Shown here: in pieces, positions 40,206 to 51,990 of the stretch
Position numbering within the stretch: position 1 is the first letter of the stretch
Layout of the letters: the number at the start of each line of letters is the position of its first letter
Source of the DNA: Anisus vortex
Taxonomy: Eukaryota; Mollusca; Gastropoda; Planorbidae
DNA: 64,000 nt
Direction of reading: 5' to 3'
NCBI GenBank assembly: GCA_949126835.1
Contig: OX421499.1
Location: 28,434,490 to 28,498,489 of the forward strand
Program-made: the position numbers and the translations under genes
The notes under the pieces: generated by a model
Seen by the model: the letters and a program-made list of their open reading frames with translations, nothing else
Told to the model about the DNA's origin: nothing
The model's database searches: none

Positions 40206-41552
40206 CGTAGATATTATGTCTTCAGGATATACATGTATATCAATATCTCTGCAAGAGTCTGTAGAAGAGAACACGAAAACCAAGTAGGCAAACTTCTGCT
40301 GTGCCCCCATAAAATTAGATACGCCACTGAATAGGTAGCTGTATTTGTTTGTGTATTATTATCAGAAATGTGCACTGGCCTTGATTTATGATTTTTTTTT
40401 ATCCGACTAAAAAAATACTACAAAAAAAAAATAAGCCGTTTCTTTTCTTTTTTTTTTGTGTGTGGAGGTGTGGCTGTTTACAGCATTTTTATTGGTTGAC
40501 TTTCGCCCGGTGACCTCTAGGTTTCTTGAAAACGAAAGAAGTTTGTGTGTGTGTTTACATACATGAATATTAATCTTCTGACTAGGCCACTACACTGCCC
40601 GCCTTTTCCCATTACACACACTGTCCCTGTCCGTCTTACACACACACACAGCACATCTGTCGTTTCCTACACGCAAAATGCAAAACCAGATTGGCTCGAC
40701 ACTAACCTTCGCCCTCTCCCCGAACCCTGTTTCTACCACATCACCCCCCCCACACACACACACACGCAGAAGCACACACACACACACACACATACACGCA
40801 CAAGCACACACACTCACCTACTTTTTTCCAATGCATCTAACTGATTCGTAGAGTACTAATAAAAAAGACAACAACACACGCTTAGATCTTGCTACTTACT
40901 ACACCATCTGCATTGATGGAAAACCCAACACATTTACATGTGCTCAATCTGTCTATGTTAGGCCTATTCTTGTGTCGGTGGCTGGTTGTAATTTGTAATA
41001 TTTTACGTCAGTATTTAAAAGTAGGCTTACTTAAATAGGGCCTACTAAATAGCGGCTACTAACCAAATGTTATTAGCGACAAACATCAGTGTTGTTGCTT
41101 GTTGTTATATCTCATCACAATTTTTAGTTCAATTTCTATTCGTATTTTTAAAAAAATCGATTTTAGCGTTTTTCCACATAGATCTATTATACTGTCCAGT
41201 ATAAAAAAAAAAACCAGAAATACCGTCATGCATAATAATATAGATCTAGGCCTACTCAATTTTCTCATGTGCGGGAAATCTGGGAGGGGACGGATGGGAA
41301 AGTGTCCGCTGTCCGGTATTTTCTGAAGTAAAAAAAAACTTGGCAATCTTCCTACAGGTATGACTTATTTACAAAATACAGATTGGAGAATTAAAAAAAA
41401 AAGCTAGTTAAGGCCTACGGCACATCACTCTGATCCAGTGTTGGACACATTACTATAATACAGTAATGCTTATAATTATAATACCTTTAATTTTTAGTTT
41501 CAATTAGCTCGTTGCTGTTGTTGTTTTTTTGTTCAATACTTTATTTTCTAGA
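40206..41552. other. Intergenic with CA/GT microsatellite
   Basis: Contains CA-rich simple sequence at 40640-40660 and 40748-40813 within a pyrimidine-rich stretch, and homopolymer A/T runs. No gene seen. Confidence 0.6.
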
Positions 41553-41805
41553 TATGGAGGACCGAAGGTAGTTAATTCGAATCCTGGTAAAGGCTATGAC
41601 TTGTTCCATGACTCCATGGACTCGAAGGTAACCCTGAGTCTACCCAGCTCTGATGGGTACCTGTCATTAATTGGGGGATAAAGTAAATGCTGCTGGCATT
41701 GTGCTGGTCAAACAATCCCCTTGAATGCCGGGACCACAGAAACTGGTGAACGCTGCTTCACCGACCATATGCTCAATTTGGCCCTACGGGTACTTTACTT
41801 ATGGC
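41553..41805 (+). mobile_element. SINE copy, plus orientation
   Basis: B-box-like AATTCGAATCCTGG, then CTGAGTCTACCCAGCTCTG, GCTGGCATTGTGCTGG, CCACAGAAACTGGTGAACGC and tail GGGTACTTTACTTATGG. The A-box half of the head is degraded. Confidence 0.85.
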
Positions 41806-42192
41806 GACGATTGGAGAAAGTGTTAGTGAAAGAAACAGCCTTAGATTATCTACACACAAATTACACACTTGTTTTAATTTTGCAATGATACACGATTTAA
41901 TATTTTCTTTAACTCCCCCCCCCCCCCCCCAGCACATACGGCATTCTTTAAAACCTTTGTGTGTGTGCGCGCGCGCCATGTTGCTACAACTGAACTCGCA
42001 TAATATGGTTTACATACTTCCTCCTTCTAGGAAATTCAAAATGTAATGCTTTGTCACGCCACTATTACGTCACCATGTCATTCTCTTTGATGAAAGTGGC
42101 CCGCAAAAAATTAATTACATGCATTAGGATTATGAAACACCCGCAGCCGACTGACGAACTTATGCAGAGGGCTAAAAGGTGCTTTGACTATG

Positions 42193-42335
42193 GTAAATTA
42201 GATGACAAGTCGACATGGTTTATACTGTCTGCACATGTAAATTAGATGACAAGTCGACATGGTTTATACTGTCTGCACATGTAAATTAGATGACAAGTCG
42301 ACATGGTTTATACTGTCTGCACATGTAAATTAGAC
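42193..42335. repeat. 44-bp tandem repeat, three copies and a partial
   Basis: Units beginning GTAAATTAGATGACAAGTCG at 42193, 42237 and 42281 appear identical. A fourth start at 42325 diverges after 10 bases. A short open frame (42051-42245) enters the first unit, and I do not consider it a gene. Confidence 0.9.
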
Positions 42336-42582
42336 TCAGCCAACTAATACTGAGTTGTACTGGCATTAAAAATTAGGCTTATTCTAAGTTAAATGATTTA
42401 TAGGACAGCCACTGGTTGTAAATTAGAACTGGTGAGTTAAAATCATTACGAATTATTCATGTGCATTTATTTCAAACAACGGACAAAGTTTGGCCATCAT
42501 TAACTTCTGAAGAAAAGAAAGAAACAGAGTGATCTAACGTTTAAATAAGTTTTTGGCGCCAATTGGATCTCTTTACAAATCG

Positions 42583-43025
42583 TGCCACGGTGGCCGAGCG
42601 GCAGCGCGTTCGACTGTCCTACCGAATGTCCTGGGTTCGAATCCTGGTGAAGGCTTGGATTTTCTTCCTGAAATCGCGGATGTCTCTGAGTCTATATACC
42701 CTTGTATACCCTTCCTTATTGTTCATTGTTCATATTGTTCATATTGGCGTCACACCACGCCCCACCCTCAGGGGCACCAGAACTCGATGGGGTGTGCAAT
42801 ACCACTGGGACCGGTATGTACCGTACGAGCAGATTTACTCCCGGCCCCACGTCGTTTACCACTCCTCACTCCGACTCCCTCAGAGATGGGCGGGTGGGGG
42901 CATGCTGCAATCGTAGTCCCAGGCATTGGTCCACTGGTCTGACTCGGGGAACAAGTGGTTTACACACCTCGCCGGCTTCGAGGCTCACGGGTACAGAAGT
43001 TTGCCTCTCCACTATCCATCGAACC
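42583..43025 (+). mobile_element. tRNA-headed retroposon with a long GC-rich body
   Basis: The head CCACGGTGGCCGAGCGGCAG with GGTTCGAATCCTGG at 42640-42653 is tRNA-like (A and B boxes about 45 bases apart). The body differs from the common SINE. It contains CACCACGCCCCACCCTC, AACAAGTGGTTTACACACC and CGGGTACAGAAGTTTG. The last part matches a second region at 44540-44605. Three overlapping open frames here come from its GC-rich body. Confidence 0.65.
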
Positions 43026-43515
43026 AACCAATTTGATATTTAAAAGAAAAAGGAAACTCGTTTACCACTGAAAGAACTTTGAAAAATATAGAGACTTTTT
43101 ACCTTACTTTTCACCTCTACGTTTTGTTTCCTCACCGAATTAGATAATGTTCAAATATCGGTCAAAAAATATTTTTAACTTTTTAGTGAACTACTTAAGT
43201 AAATCGACAATTTAAAACAGATTTTTATTTAAGCTTATTAATTTTACTGAGCATATAAATGTTTGCTTTAACCCCAGCAGAAGTCTTAATTCTTCTCTCC
43301 GTGACTTTTTGAGAATGCGCTATCTAGTTATTCTAAATCACTGTTTCCGAGATTTTATAATGGAATAGATTCTAATTAAATTGTCTCTTTAAAAAAAAGC
43401 ACTGATCCCAGGCCCTCCCTGGCTTCATCCACACTATCTGCATGGAGGCAACCCAGGAGAACTAGGATCGACCATTTGATGCGCAATGTAAGTCATACAT
43501 CCCGATAAACATCGT
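43026..43515. other. Intergenic, nothing recognised
   Basis: AT-rich sequence without exon, repeat unit or mobile-element signature that I can defend. Confidence 0.5.
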
Positions 43516-43525
43516 TATTTTCGTT

Positions 43526-43720
43526 TTGCCAACCCTGGCGCCCGTTGCGAGGGCCGGGTTTCTACGAGACCAACGGTCGAGATTACCATACCACGCGGAC
43601 CTCTTTCTAACTTACAAGAGCTCCAAGCGTTACCGCTGGACACCACCAGGCCTACTCGGTCCCCGAGAGCTGAGAGACAAGCACGCCGATCGCTTCAACG
43701 TCGACCGTATTACAGAGAAA
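43526..43720 (+). other. GC-rich open stretch leading into the 41-bp array
   Basis: An ATG-initiated frame runs from 43526 through 43720 into the minisatellite and ends at 43813. The peptide before the repeats is basic (RYRWTPPGLLGPRELRDKHA) and of normal composition, unlike the AT-rich surroundings. I do not recognise it. It could be the end of a retroelement ORF whose last codons seeded the repeats. Confidence 0.35.
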
Positions 43721-44175
43721 CGGAACTATAGAGGCAAGCCACACACGGTCGTGGATGGAAGCCGAACTATAGAGGCAAGCCACAAACGGTCGTGGATGGA
43801 AGCCGAACTATAGAGGCAAGCCACAAACGGTCGTGGATGGAAGCCGAACTATAGAGGCAAGCCACACACGGTCGTGGATGGAAGCCGAACTATAGAGGCA
43901 AGCCACAAAAGGTCGTGGATGGAAGCCGAACTATAGAGAAAAGCCACAAACGGTCGTGGATGGAAGCCGAACTATAGAGGCAAGCCACACACGGTCGTGG
44001 ATGGAAGCCGAACTATAGAGGCAAGCCACACACGGTCGTGGATGGAAGCCGAACTATAGAGGCAAGCCACAAACGGTCGTGGATGGAAGCCGAACTATAG
44101 AGGCAAGCCACAAACGGTCGTGGATGGAAGCCGAACTATAGAGGCAAGCCACACACGGTCGTGGATGGAAGCCGT
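43719..44175. repeat. 41-bp minisatellite, about eleven copies
   Basis: The unit contains GGTCGTGGATGGAAGCCG and AACTATAGAGGCAAGCC. Unit starts can be followed at 41-base steps (43747, 43788 and on). Copies differ mainly by CACACACGG versus CACAAACGG and one AGAGAAAAGCC variant near 43935. Unit length is not a multiple of three, so each copy shifts frame. Confidence 0.92.
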
Positions 44176-44339
44176 TGCAAAAAGAGAGCGCACTGAGCTG
44201 CAGTTAAATCATCTTTCTTGCCGTTCATGCCGTATTGTTACACTAAAACGAATCGTGGGCCGCCATACCCATTTATTTTTATATAGCATTATATTATAGT
44301 CCGCTTCTATACCATGCTTAACACATTTTATTGCACGAC

Positions 44340-44640
44340 AGCTCGCCCCCTTTCATCGCCCTTATACCTGCATCGTAGCCGGGTAGCACAAATACCAGCC
44401 AATAGGCCTGGTCACCCAGACACCGGGCTTGGAGAGAAGGGTTTAAGAGGCACATTCCTTCCTCCCCACCGGGTCTCAGTGGCTCTCGCCTATGGAACAG
44501 GGACGTCCCCCATGAGTTATCTCACCGGTGTACATTTAATAAGGGCGTATGTGTGGTTTTCACACTTCGCCAGCATATTGGGGCCCATGGGTACAAAGTT
44601 TGTGACAAAAACACATGAACAACAAGATGTATAGACCTTT
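44340..44640 (+). repeat. Second copy of the 42583-type repeat body (diverged)
   Basis: Shares CACTTCGCCAGC, GGCCCATGGGTACAAAGTTT and a preceding GTGGTTTTCACAC with CACCTCGCCGGC, GCTCACGGGTACAGAAGTTT and GTGGTTTACACAC at 42950-42995. No tRNA-like head is visible. Confidence 0.5.
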
Positions 44641-44794
44641 TCCACTCATCTATACAGTGCTTTTATATAGATCAGTGGGAATCTCTATATGGACATTTTC
44701 CACTCATCTCTAAATTGTTTTTATGTAGATCAGTGAGTTTCTCTCTATGACTATGGACCACGTGCAGGCATACCCTGCACATTTGAGTCTTTGG

Positions 44795-45030
44795 CGCCTT
44801 CACTGTGGAACGGCTTACCTGAGGCACTGAAAAACTCTGTGACAAAAAAGCAATTCAAGAAAAAATTACAGATATTTCTTTTCAACTAAGTTGATCAAGT
44901 ACACCTCCATCGGCAATAACTTAGTTTAAAACTATTTTAGAGTGTTATTGTCGTTTCGTTTTTATGAGCGCGTTGAGCATGCTTGCATTAGCATGTAGTG
45001 AGGCGCTATATAAATGACCAATAAATAAAT
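44795..45030 (+). mobile_element. Non-LTR retrotransposon 3' end
   Basis: Coding remnant with SLWNGLPEALKNS and KKQFKKKLQIFLFN followed by a stop, the common C-terminus of CR1/L2-type RT proteins. A tail with GAGGCGCTATATAAATGACC and an AATA microsatellite follows. It is 5'-truncated, as usual for LINEs. Confidence 0.8.
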
Positions 45031-45249
45031 AAATTAATTATTAATTTGTGATTCGTCTCAATTTAAAATTGCGCGCATGTTTAAAAAAAGGATCCGTTTC
45101 GACTATGTTGGTCCGCATCGATTGTCAAGTAGTGTAACACAAATCTTCAGTGGCTACGGCATACAAGGGAGGGAATTGTGTGGTGTCTGTCGTAGTAAGT
45201 AAGGTCTCACTGGGAACACTCTGATGAGTACCAGACAATAGTTGGAAAA

Positions 45250-45422
45250 AGTAAATTGGAATCCAAAAGGCACGAGAAAAGGAGGTCGGCCAGGGAACAG
45301 TTGGCGAAGCGATGTAAAGATGAGTTACAACTGGAAGGAAATAGAAACGATGGCCAAGGAGAGAGGACTCAGGAGATCTAAAGATCGTGTCCCAAACACC
45401 AAGAGGGGTGACGGGAAGTAAG
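45250..45422 (+). mobile_element. Second LINE ORF2 C-terminal fragment
   Basis: The plus strand reads NPKGTRKGGRPGNSWRSD, then WKEIETMAKERGLRR and a stop. This is the GKRKxGRPxxxWRRD...W..L...A.DR signature found at the C-terminus of LINE endonuclease-RT proteins. The opposite-strand open frame (45125-45475) is a shadow. Partial SINE-like sequence (GGCTACGGCATACAAGGG) precedes it. Confidence 0.75.
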
Positions 45423-45774
45423 TAAACACACATCTTATCTGCAGTGTTCACTGATACTGGTGAAGATTGCTTCACTAAAGATAAAATGTGCTCTGTGCAC
45501 TGCTGTTGTGATTGTTATAATTATTTGTTTAATTATTTCCCTTGTTGAAATTGTTCGAGTGATTCCTCCATTTTCATTGAGAATTGCGTGGCGGTATGTT
45601 TTGCGCCGACTGGGCAATTCACCATAGCTATAGGCCTTGTTGTTTGAACCCCTCCATTAACTAATATTGAGAAAGAAGAAGAAAGAAGTTGAGTGATGAC
45701 TCACTGTTACCCTACACTTAAAAATCAAGAACCGAGATTACTCTCTTAGAGATTGGAGAACAAAACAAACACAC

Positions 45775-45970
45775 TTGTGCTACCCAGTGAAGCCAAGTCA
45801 CCAAATAGATTCGGTGCAAACAGTTGACCGTATCCATCCATTCTATGCTCCTGCAAAGCAGTCTAAAAGCACATGCTTCAACGCCTCTTCTACTTCCCTG
45901 CAATTTCGACATTGATGTCGTTATCCAGAATTACACAGAGTGGCTGTTGTGATCTCGTCAATTACTTTTA
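45775..45970. repeat. Interspersed repeat also present at 51780
   Basis: GGTGCAAACAGTTGACCGT, then a Cys/Pro-coding-like pyrimidine stretch CTTCTACTTCCCTGC. The copy at 51786-51990 has GGTGCAAACAGTTAACTGT and CTTCTGCTTCCCTGC at the same spacing. Family unknown. Confidence 0.5.
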
Positions 45971-46479
45971 TGACTTTTGTGTGTCTCATGCTATGAAGAA
46001 ATAAACAGCTTGTGTTAAAATGCTTATGGTGTTTCGACATTCATTATTTACTAACTAATATACATGTAGGTCTACTACATTTGGTGACGGGGATGGGATA
46101 AACTATGAGGCAATTTAATGGGGAACTCTACTTTTTACTATAGTGGGCGGCTTTACTATGACAATTGACATTCTTACAGTGGACACAGTTTAGAAAGGCT
46201 TATTGTTTAGTTCAAGTCGCACGTACAATTAGCTACACTTTCTGTACCACCTTGGGGCGGATTTTAAATACCTGCATGTTGCCCATATAAGGCTATTTTT
46301 TAAAGATGGTGTGTGCTTTTAAAGACTGTCGAGTTTATTTACCGAATTATTACGAATAGTTAATTTTTTCTACTAGTGATTTTGTTAGGTTGGTTCAGGT
46401 GGTATAGTTGGTTAAGAGAATGGCAGACTTTAGAAACAAAACAGATAATTCACATGCTGACTAATATTCACATAATAGG

Positions 46480-46830
46480 CAGGCCGATTTAACCAAAACA
46501 TCTAAACATAAGGCAAATATAAGGCAACCATACTCATAGGTTGGGAAATATGGCATACACATAGATAGATAGTAGATAGATATATCCTACACATAAGTAG
46601 GCATATATAACATACACAGGTAGGTAGGCAGATTTAGCATACACATTTATTAGGCAAATATATTAACTGCACATATTTAGGCAGATATATCATATACATA
46701 AGTAGCCTAAGAAGGCAGAGATAGGTTAATAGCAGGTATAGCATACAAAGGTTATAAGGCAGCTTCTGTCAGACGGGTAGGTAGGTTTGCATATAGTATT
46801 AGTGTAGAGTGTAGATCTATATTTTACCCA
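46480..46830. repeat. Degenerate short-period repeat region
   Basis: Repeated variants of AGGCAAATAT, CATACACAT and GTAGGTAGGCAGAT over about 350 bases, with no fixed period. Probably a decayed microsatellite or minisatellite. Confidence 0.6.
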
Positions 46831-48227
46831 GGTAGGCATACTATGACCAAATATTGAACAACTTTTTAAAGTGGTCAAACAAATCTAAAATACCAAATAA
46901 TCTTCACTTCTTGTTTGTTTTGTTTTTTTTTGTTGTTGTTTTTTTTGTCTGCTTTTATAGGAATGAGGGGCCAGGAAGTTTTACAACTGTAGAAAAAAAA
47001 CGACGAGTTCCAACCCGCCTTCCCAATACAATCCATTCGACTTTAAACCTACTGTAGACATACCTCGTCAGATTTTATTGTAATCTTTTGGTCTTGACTA
47101 GTTCGGGTCCTTTAGTGACCTAAATCTCTTGTCACACTTGACCAATTTTTTATAGAAAGAAAAAATTTGTCACGTGAAAATATTTCTCCTCTGGGGTCAA
47201 GGTCAGGAATGTGTGCGTGGAGGAAGGATGATGAAATGTTTACGTTTTGTATCTGTTGATTGAAAAATCTCTGGGTGTGGGCGGGGAGGTCGAATTTAGC
47301 ATAGTTTCGAGGTTATATTTAGATTTCATTAACGTAATTATTAATTAGTAGAATGCTCAAACAGAAACCCTCACGTACAAAAAAACAATATTAAAAAACA
47401 TTAGAATAGGCTAGAAAAAGTCTATTTATTATGTCTGGTCAAATTAGTAATACAAAAACAAACAAACAAAAAACATACTAATTTTAAAGAAGAAAAAAAT
47501 TTCAGCGTTATTAAAAACTAAACAAAAAAGTTTATATTCACATCATTGCATTTAACATTCGGGTTTGTTTACTTTATCCAATGGCATAATTAAATGAAGA
47601 CTTTATTTTTCGTATTTTCTGGAGGGGTTGGGGATATAGGCTAAATAGGCTATAGACTGAACGCTAAACTTTGAAAAAAAATAACCACTAGATCTAAATA
47701 GGATGATGAAACTAGAGAACTATTTGTTGCATGCTCGACACAACTTCACATAAGGTTGTTATACAGATTAATAAGAATAAAAAGTGTAACATTTAAACAT
47801 TAAAATATAGGCCTATAGGCTGGTTTTTATGCTGATATGTCCTATAGACATCGGCCCCATACAATACTGAGTAAAATTAAATCTAGAAATTAAAACTATC
47901 ACAAATATAAGTACAAAATATATCTATAAAAAAAAAAGTCCCGATTAATGAAATTGTCTCAACCAATCAAATTGCGGGGTCATAAAGTCAAGCGCGCGAC
48001 GCGATACTGTTTATTTACCTTTTTTTTTTACTTTTGTAAACTAAGGGCGATAATAACAGCCCGCGCCACTCGATTTTTTTCCCATTCGCTGATGCAACTT
48101 GCTGAAGTAGACCAGAAGTGCAGAAAACCAGATAAGGAGTTGCAGTGTAATACTTTCATCACGGATTACAATCGTTTCCCCGCTACATAGATCCATTAAC
48201 AGTTCTTTTAAAACGTTCGAATTTAAT
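46831..48227. other. Region upstream of the cytochrome b5 gene
   Basis: AT-rich with one short GC-richer island around 47985-48070 (AAGCGCGCGACGCGATAC) about 200 bases before the first ATG. This is the best candidate for the promoter of the following gene; no specific factor site can be named. Confidence 0.4.
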
Positions 48228-51082
48228 ATGTCTACCAAGGCAAAACGTGTTATTAGCTGGGCTTTAGCAGCTTTACAAGTAAGTGTAGCTCTACTAAAAT
48301 TAGTAGTCTGTCAACTTGTACTATTACAATTTTTAGTTTGTGTGTGTGGCTTAGAAAAAATATTATATATAGATTCTATAGTTCAGTGCTAACAACAGAA
48401 CAGTTTGAGGTTACTTTTCCCTATTTGGAATAAGGTCTTTAAGATCTTGCATTGCTATAATTTATGATTGTTTAGTTAAGGTTTCTTTTGACAAATAATA
48501 ATATGCACTTGGCCTACTTAACCTACAACAGGCTTTGTCATGTTTGAACTTATAAGCCGCTTTATGTCCAGTGAATATCCACACATATAGATCTATAGGC
48601 CTATATATCATTGGCCGACTTTGTTTTTTTTAGGCGATTACCGTAAAACTTTAAATTTATTTAAACAATTTTACATTTTAATTTTAAAAACATAATTTTG
48701 TTTTACGGTAGTCTAGCTAAAATGTATGCTTTATTATAATAATTTTAATAAATCATGTCATGACTATAGAACTACATCCTACATCAACTACATGCCATGT
48801 CTGAACACATAATTATAAGCAATGAATTCAGTATTTTATTTATTAATTTATTATAGTATTCATTCAATTTATTTGGGCAGGCTAGCCTATATAATTTTGG
48901 CCTTACGGTAAGGCTTACCTTACACCGGGGAAAGATGAAATTGCCTAAACCATCCTAAACCTTATCTCGTAGCCTACCGTAAAATTTGCTGATGTAGCCT
49001 ACCAAAATGTTTAGCAGGACTTATTTTTAAAAAAAATCTTTATTTTGAATACGTTTGCTAGTCAATTAGTTTCTTTATTCATGGTTTATGTCTATTCAAA
49101 CATTCAGATAACTTAAGTTCCTTTAACTAAAAAAACAACAACAAACAACAACACATTTCATACTGGTTGATAGTGATACAGTATGCACTTTTAATTTGTA
49201 CTGTTTAGTGCACTTCTAAAAAAAAAACAAGCTTGAACTGTTTACCCTCCCTATTACACGCACCTTAAATAATGTGACATCTGCCCCCCCCCCTCTTTTT
49301 ACACACATATATATCTAGTACAGGCCTATCACTATGTTTGGAATAACAAATGTTCGAACGTCTGTCTTTCTCCGATGCTTTTGTGACGCCCCCCTCCTCT
49401 TCCTCCCCCATTGATTGCATTTCATACTTCTTCTAACTCTAACACACAAACGTCATCTGTCCTTCTCCAAAAGGCGGGCCCAGGTGAAACAGGCGACGCC
49501 ACTACCACGGTCTCCGCCGCAGCAACTTCGCCAGCCATCATCGGCTCCTCCTACCTGGGGCTCAGAGCGGGCGAGCGTTCTGATGGTAGTGATGGTCGAC
49601 CCGAGGAGGCCGAGAATATCCGACCCACCTTCAGCCGCCTGGAGGTAGCCGACCACTGCAGCAGCGAGTCGTGTTGGATGGTCATGAACAATAAAGTTTA
49701 TGACGTAACACGTTTTCTTCGACTGGTAAGATGAATGTGAAGCTTCTTACATTATATTATAGTTATTTCCCCTGATATCGTCTGACAAATTAATATGTAA
49801 AACAAGGGCGACAATTTATACAAATCAGGATAGTTCCATTAGGAACAGGGAAGACTATCCACTTAGTGAGAAATTAAGTGTTCTCTCCCCTTCCTTTAAC
49901 ACACCGGAACATTTTATTAAAATTATCCAGTTTCTTCAATGAAAAACGTTTCATTGGTGGTCTAAGTTTATCCCACTGTCAGAAGACCCATAAAACTAGG
50001 ACATTTACATTTTCTGGGCTTTCTGTCATGCAGTTAAATACTTTTTCACCACCCCGCCCCTTTTTTATTGTTAAGAATTTCGTTTTTTTATCACGTTTGA
50101 CGTAGTAGCCCACATTAGTATTATAAGGGAGACAACAAGGAAAAATTAAACATTTCTATTCAGGGTTGATTTACTTCCCTTGAAGAAATATTGTTTTGTG
50201 CTATATTTGTTTGTTTGTCTCTATGTTACTTTAGCATCCCGGAGGAGAAGACCTGATTCTAGAATATGCAGGCCACGATGCCACAACAGTTTTCATTGAT
50301 AAAGGACACAGCTCCGATGCATATGACATGCTTGAAGAGTACTGCATAGGGGAGGTTACCAAGGTAACAGCTTTGGTCAATAGAATTAGAATTAGAAAAT
50401 TTAACTGAAAGCCTAGAGCTTCTAAAACGCTGGCTATTTTAACCGTTACAGTCCCGGGCGCATATATAGCGGAACTGAAGGCAGCATAGATAGAAGTAGG
50501 TTGGTACGGGAAGGGTTAAATAATCAAGATGGTGTATGTGGATAATACTTAAGAATACCCTTAAATGTAGTATGGATGTAGACTTCAAATTATATAGCGG
50601 ATCATGACATTAGAAATATAAATGTTGTATTCATGAAAATAACATTTGATGACACTATTGATGTACAGATCAGAATTTTCTATTGCTTAGTAATATAAGG
50701 AGATTATGTGGCCAATATAATGCTTACAACTTTTTGAGCTGATTTGTTCACAGTTTGCAAGTAATTTTTATGTGGCTATAACAGACATAGCCCAATACTT
50801 GTTTTTCTCTAAGCAACAAAACATTAAGCACTTGAAGCAGAGTTCCTTGATCTTGCCATGCTGTCATCTACAATCATCTACTATCTCCCAGCTCTTCCTC
50901 TTTATCAATATATTGCTTTGAGTCCATATAATTTTGTCAATAAAATACATTGAATTGTTCTATCAATTTTTAACAAAAATCGCACTTGATTGTTCCACAG
51001 CCGTAAATGGCTCATAAAAAAAATAATTGCATTTGTTTTCTTTCTTCAGAAGGACTGGATATCTGAGAAAAACTGCACATGA
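48228..51082 (+). CDS. Cytochrome b5-fold heme protein (FA2H-like b5 domain), 4 exons, 154 aa
   Basis: Exons: 48228-48278, 49474-49725, 50235-50363, 51050-51082. All introns are phase 0 with GT-AG ends. Residues 1-75 form an Ala/Ser/Gly/Thr-rich low-complexity lead without a membrane helix. The b5 core follows: CWMVMNNKVYDVTRFL, heme ligand His102 in HPGGED, and the second ligand His126 in DKGHSSDA, ending in LEEYCIGEV. In the cytochrome b5 family these two histidines bind heme axially and the domain passes electrons to a partner enzyme. The spacing and the C-W...LEEY.IGE pattern are closest to the N-terminal b5 domain of fatty acid 2-hydroxylase, but no hydroxylase exons follow and the protein stops ten residues after the domain. 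No C-terminal membrane anchor is present, so it is probably soluble. The start in exon 1 rests on the first ATG and donor match. Confidence 0.85.
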
Positions 51083-51516
51083 CGAAGAAAACATGGATGA
51101 AGCTTGCACTGTGGGTCCGGATGCCACTTTTTGATTTCATTCAGAAATAATAATATCTGTCAGTGCTGATATGTTCTTTCAATGAAGCAGCGGGGCTAAC
51201 CATTCCAAGTGGGGTTCTCAAGACACTAAGAACTGGGGGCCTTTCAGACAATTACTTTTAATCACCAAGAAAAGATCATTGTCTGTTATATTTGACTTTG
51301 TTGTTGTTAATTTTACATCTATTTTAATTTTACTTGAAAAAAAAGAAATGTATTATCTAAAATGATCAGTATTTACACTGCTAAAGATATTTTTAAAATA
51401 TTGTTGCTTTTATTTATACAATTTTAATATCTGAATTATACAATTTTAATTTTATGTTATAGATTATTTAATATATATTTTTAAAAATCCATTAATTATT
51501 TCTATGTCAAAGTTTT

Positions 51517-51522
51517 AATAAA
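51517..51522 (+). terminator. Candidate polyadenylation signal of the cytochrome b5 gene
   Basis: AATAAA in the context AGTTTTAATAAAATAAC, about 435 bases past the stop. Confidence 0.45.
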
Positions 51523-51785
51523 ATAACAAATATGCCAACATGTAATAAAAAGTTATTTGTTTCTTTATTGTTTATAATTTTCTTCATAGAGAGTTTGATA
51601 GAATTAATGTAATTCAATTTATGTTGACATTTCCCTTGCAGGTGTAAAAAACAACAACATGAAGACGAGCTCAGCATTATAAAGCCCACTTCTATAAATT
51701 GAGAAATAAGCCCATGTTTGAACAATAAAACAACAAAATGTCTTCTGCAAAGTGTAGTCAAGTCAATATATTAAATATATAGGTT

Positions 51786-51990
51786 TGGTGCAAACAGTTA
51801 ACTGTTCCCACCCACTTTTTAACTCACACATGGCAAAGGGGAGTCTAATCGCAAGTTCTCTCTTCTGCTTCCCTGCTGTTTTCACATCGCGTTCTGGGAG
51901 GCGGGGGGGATCAGGCCGCAGTGAATAAAGCCCCTATTAGGCAATTGATGCCCTTTTCCTGCTGCTTAGCGTCCTCCACGGGTCCCGCAA
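51786..51990. repeat. Interspersed repeat related to 45775
   Basis: See the copy at 45775. A GC-richer stretch with a G run (51900-51909) follows. Family not identified. Confidence 0.45.

Noticed and set aside
40545..40844. 99-codon frame ending in a His-Thr repeat
   Set aside because: It is a translated CA microsatellite.
42583..42655. A functional tRNA gene
   Set aside because: A and B boxes are present, but the sequence does not pair into a full acceptor stem and continues into a retroposon body.
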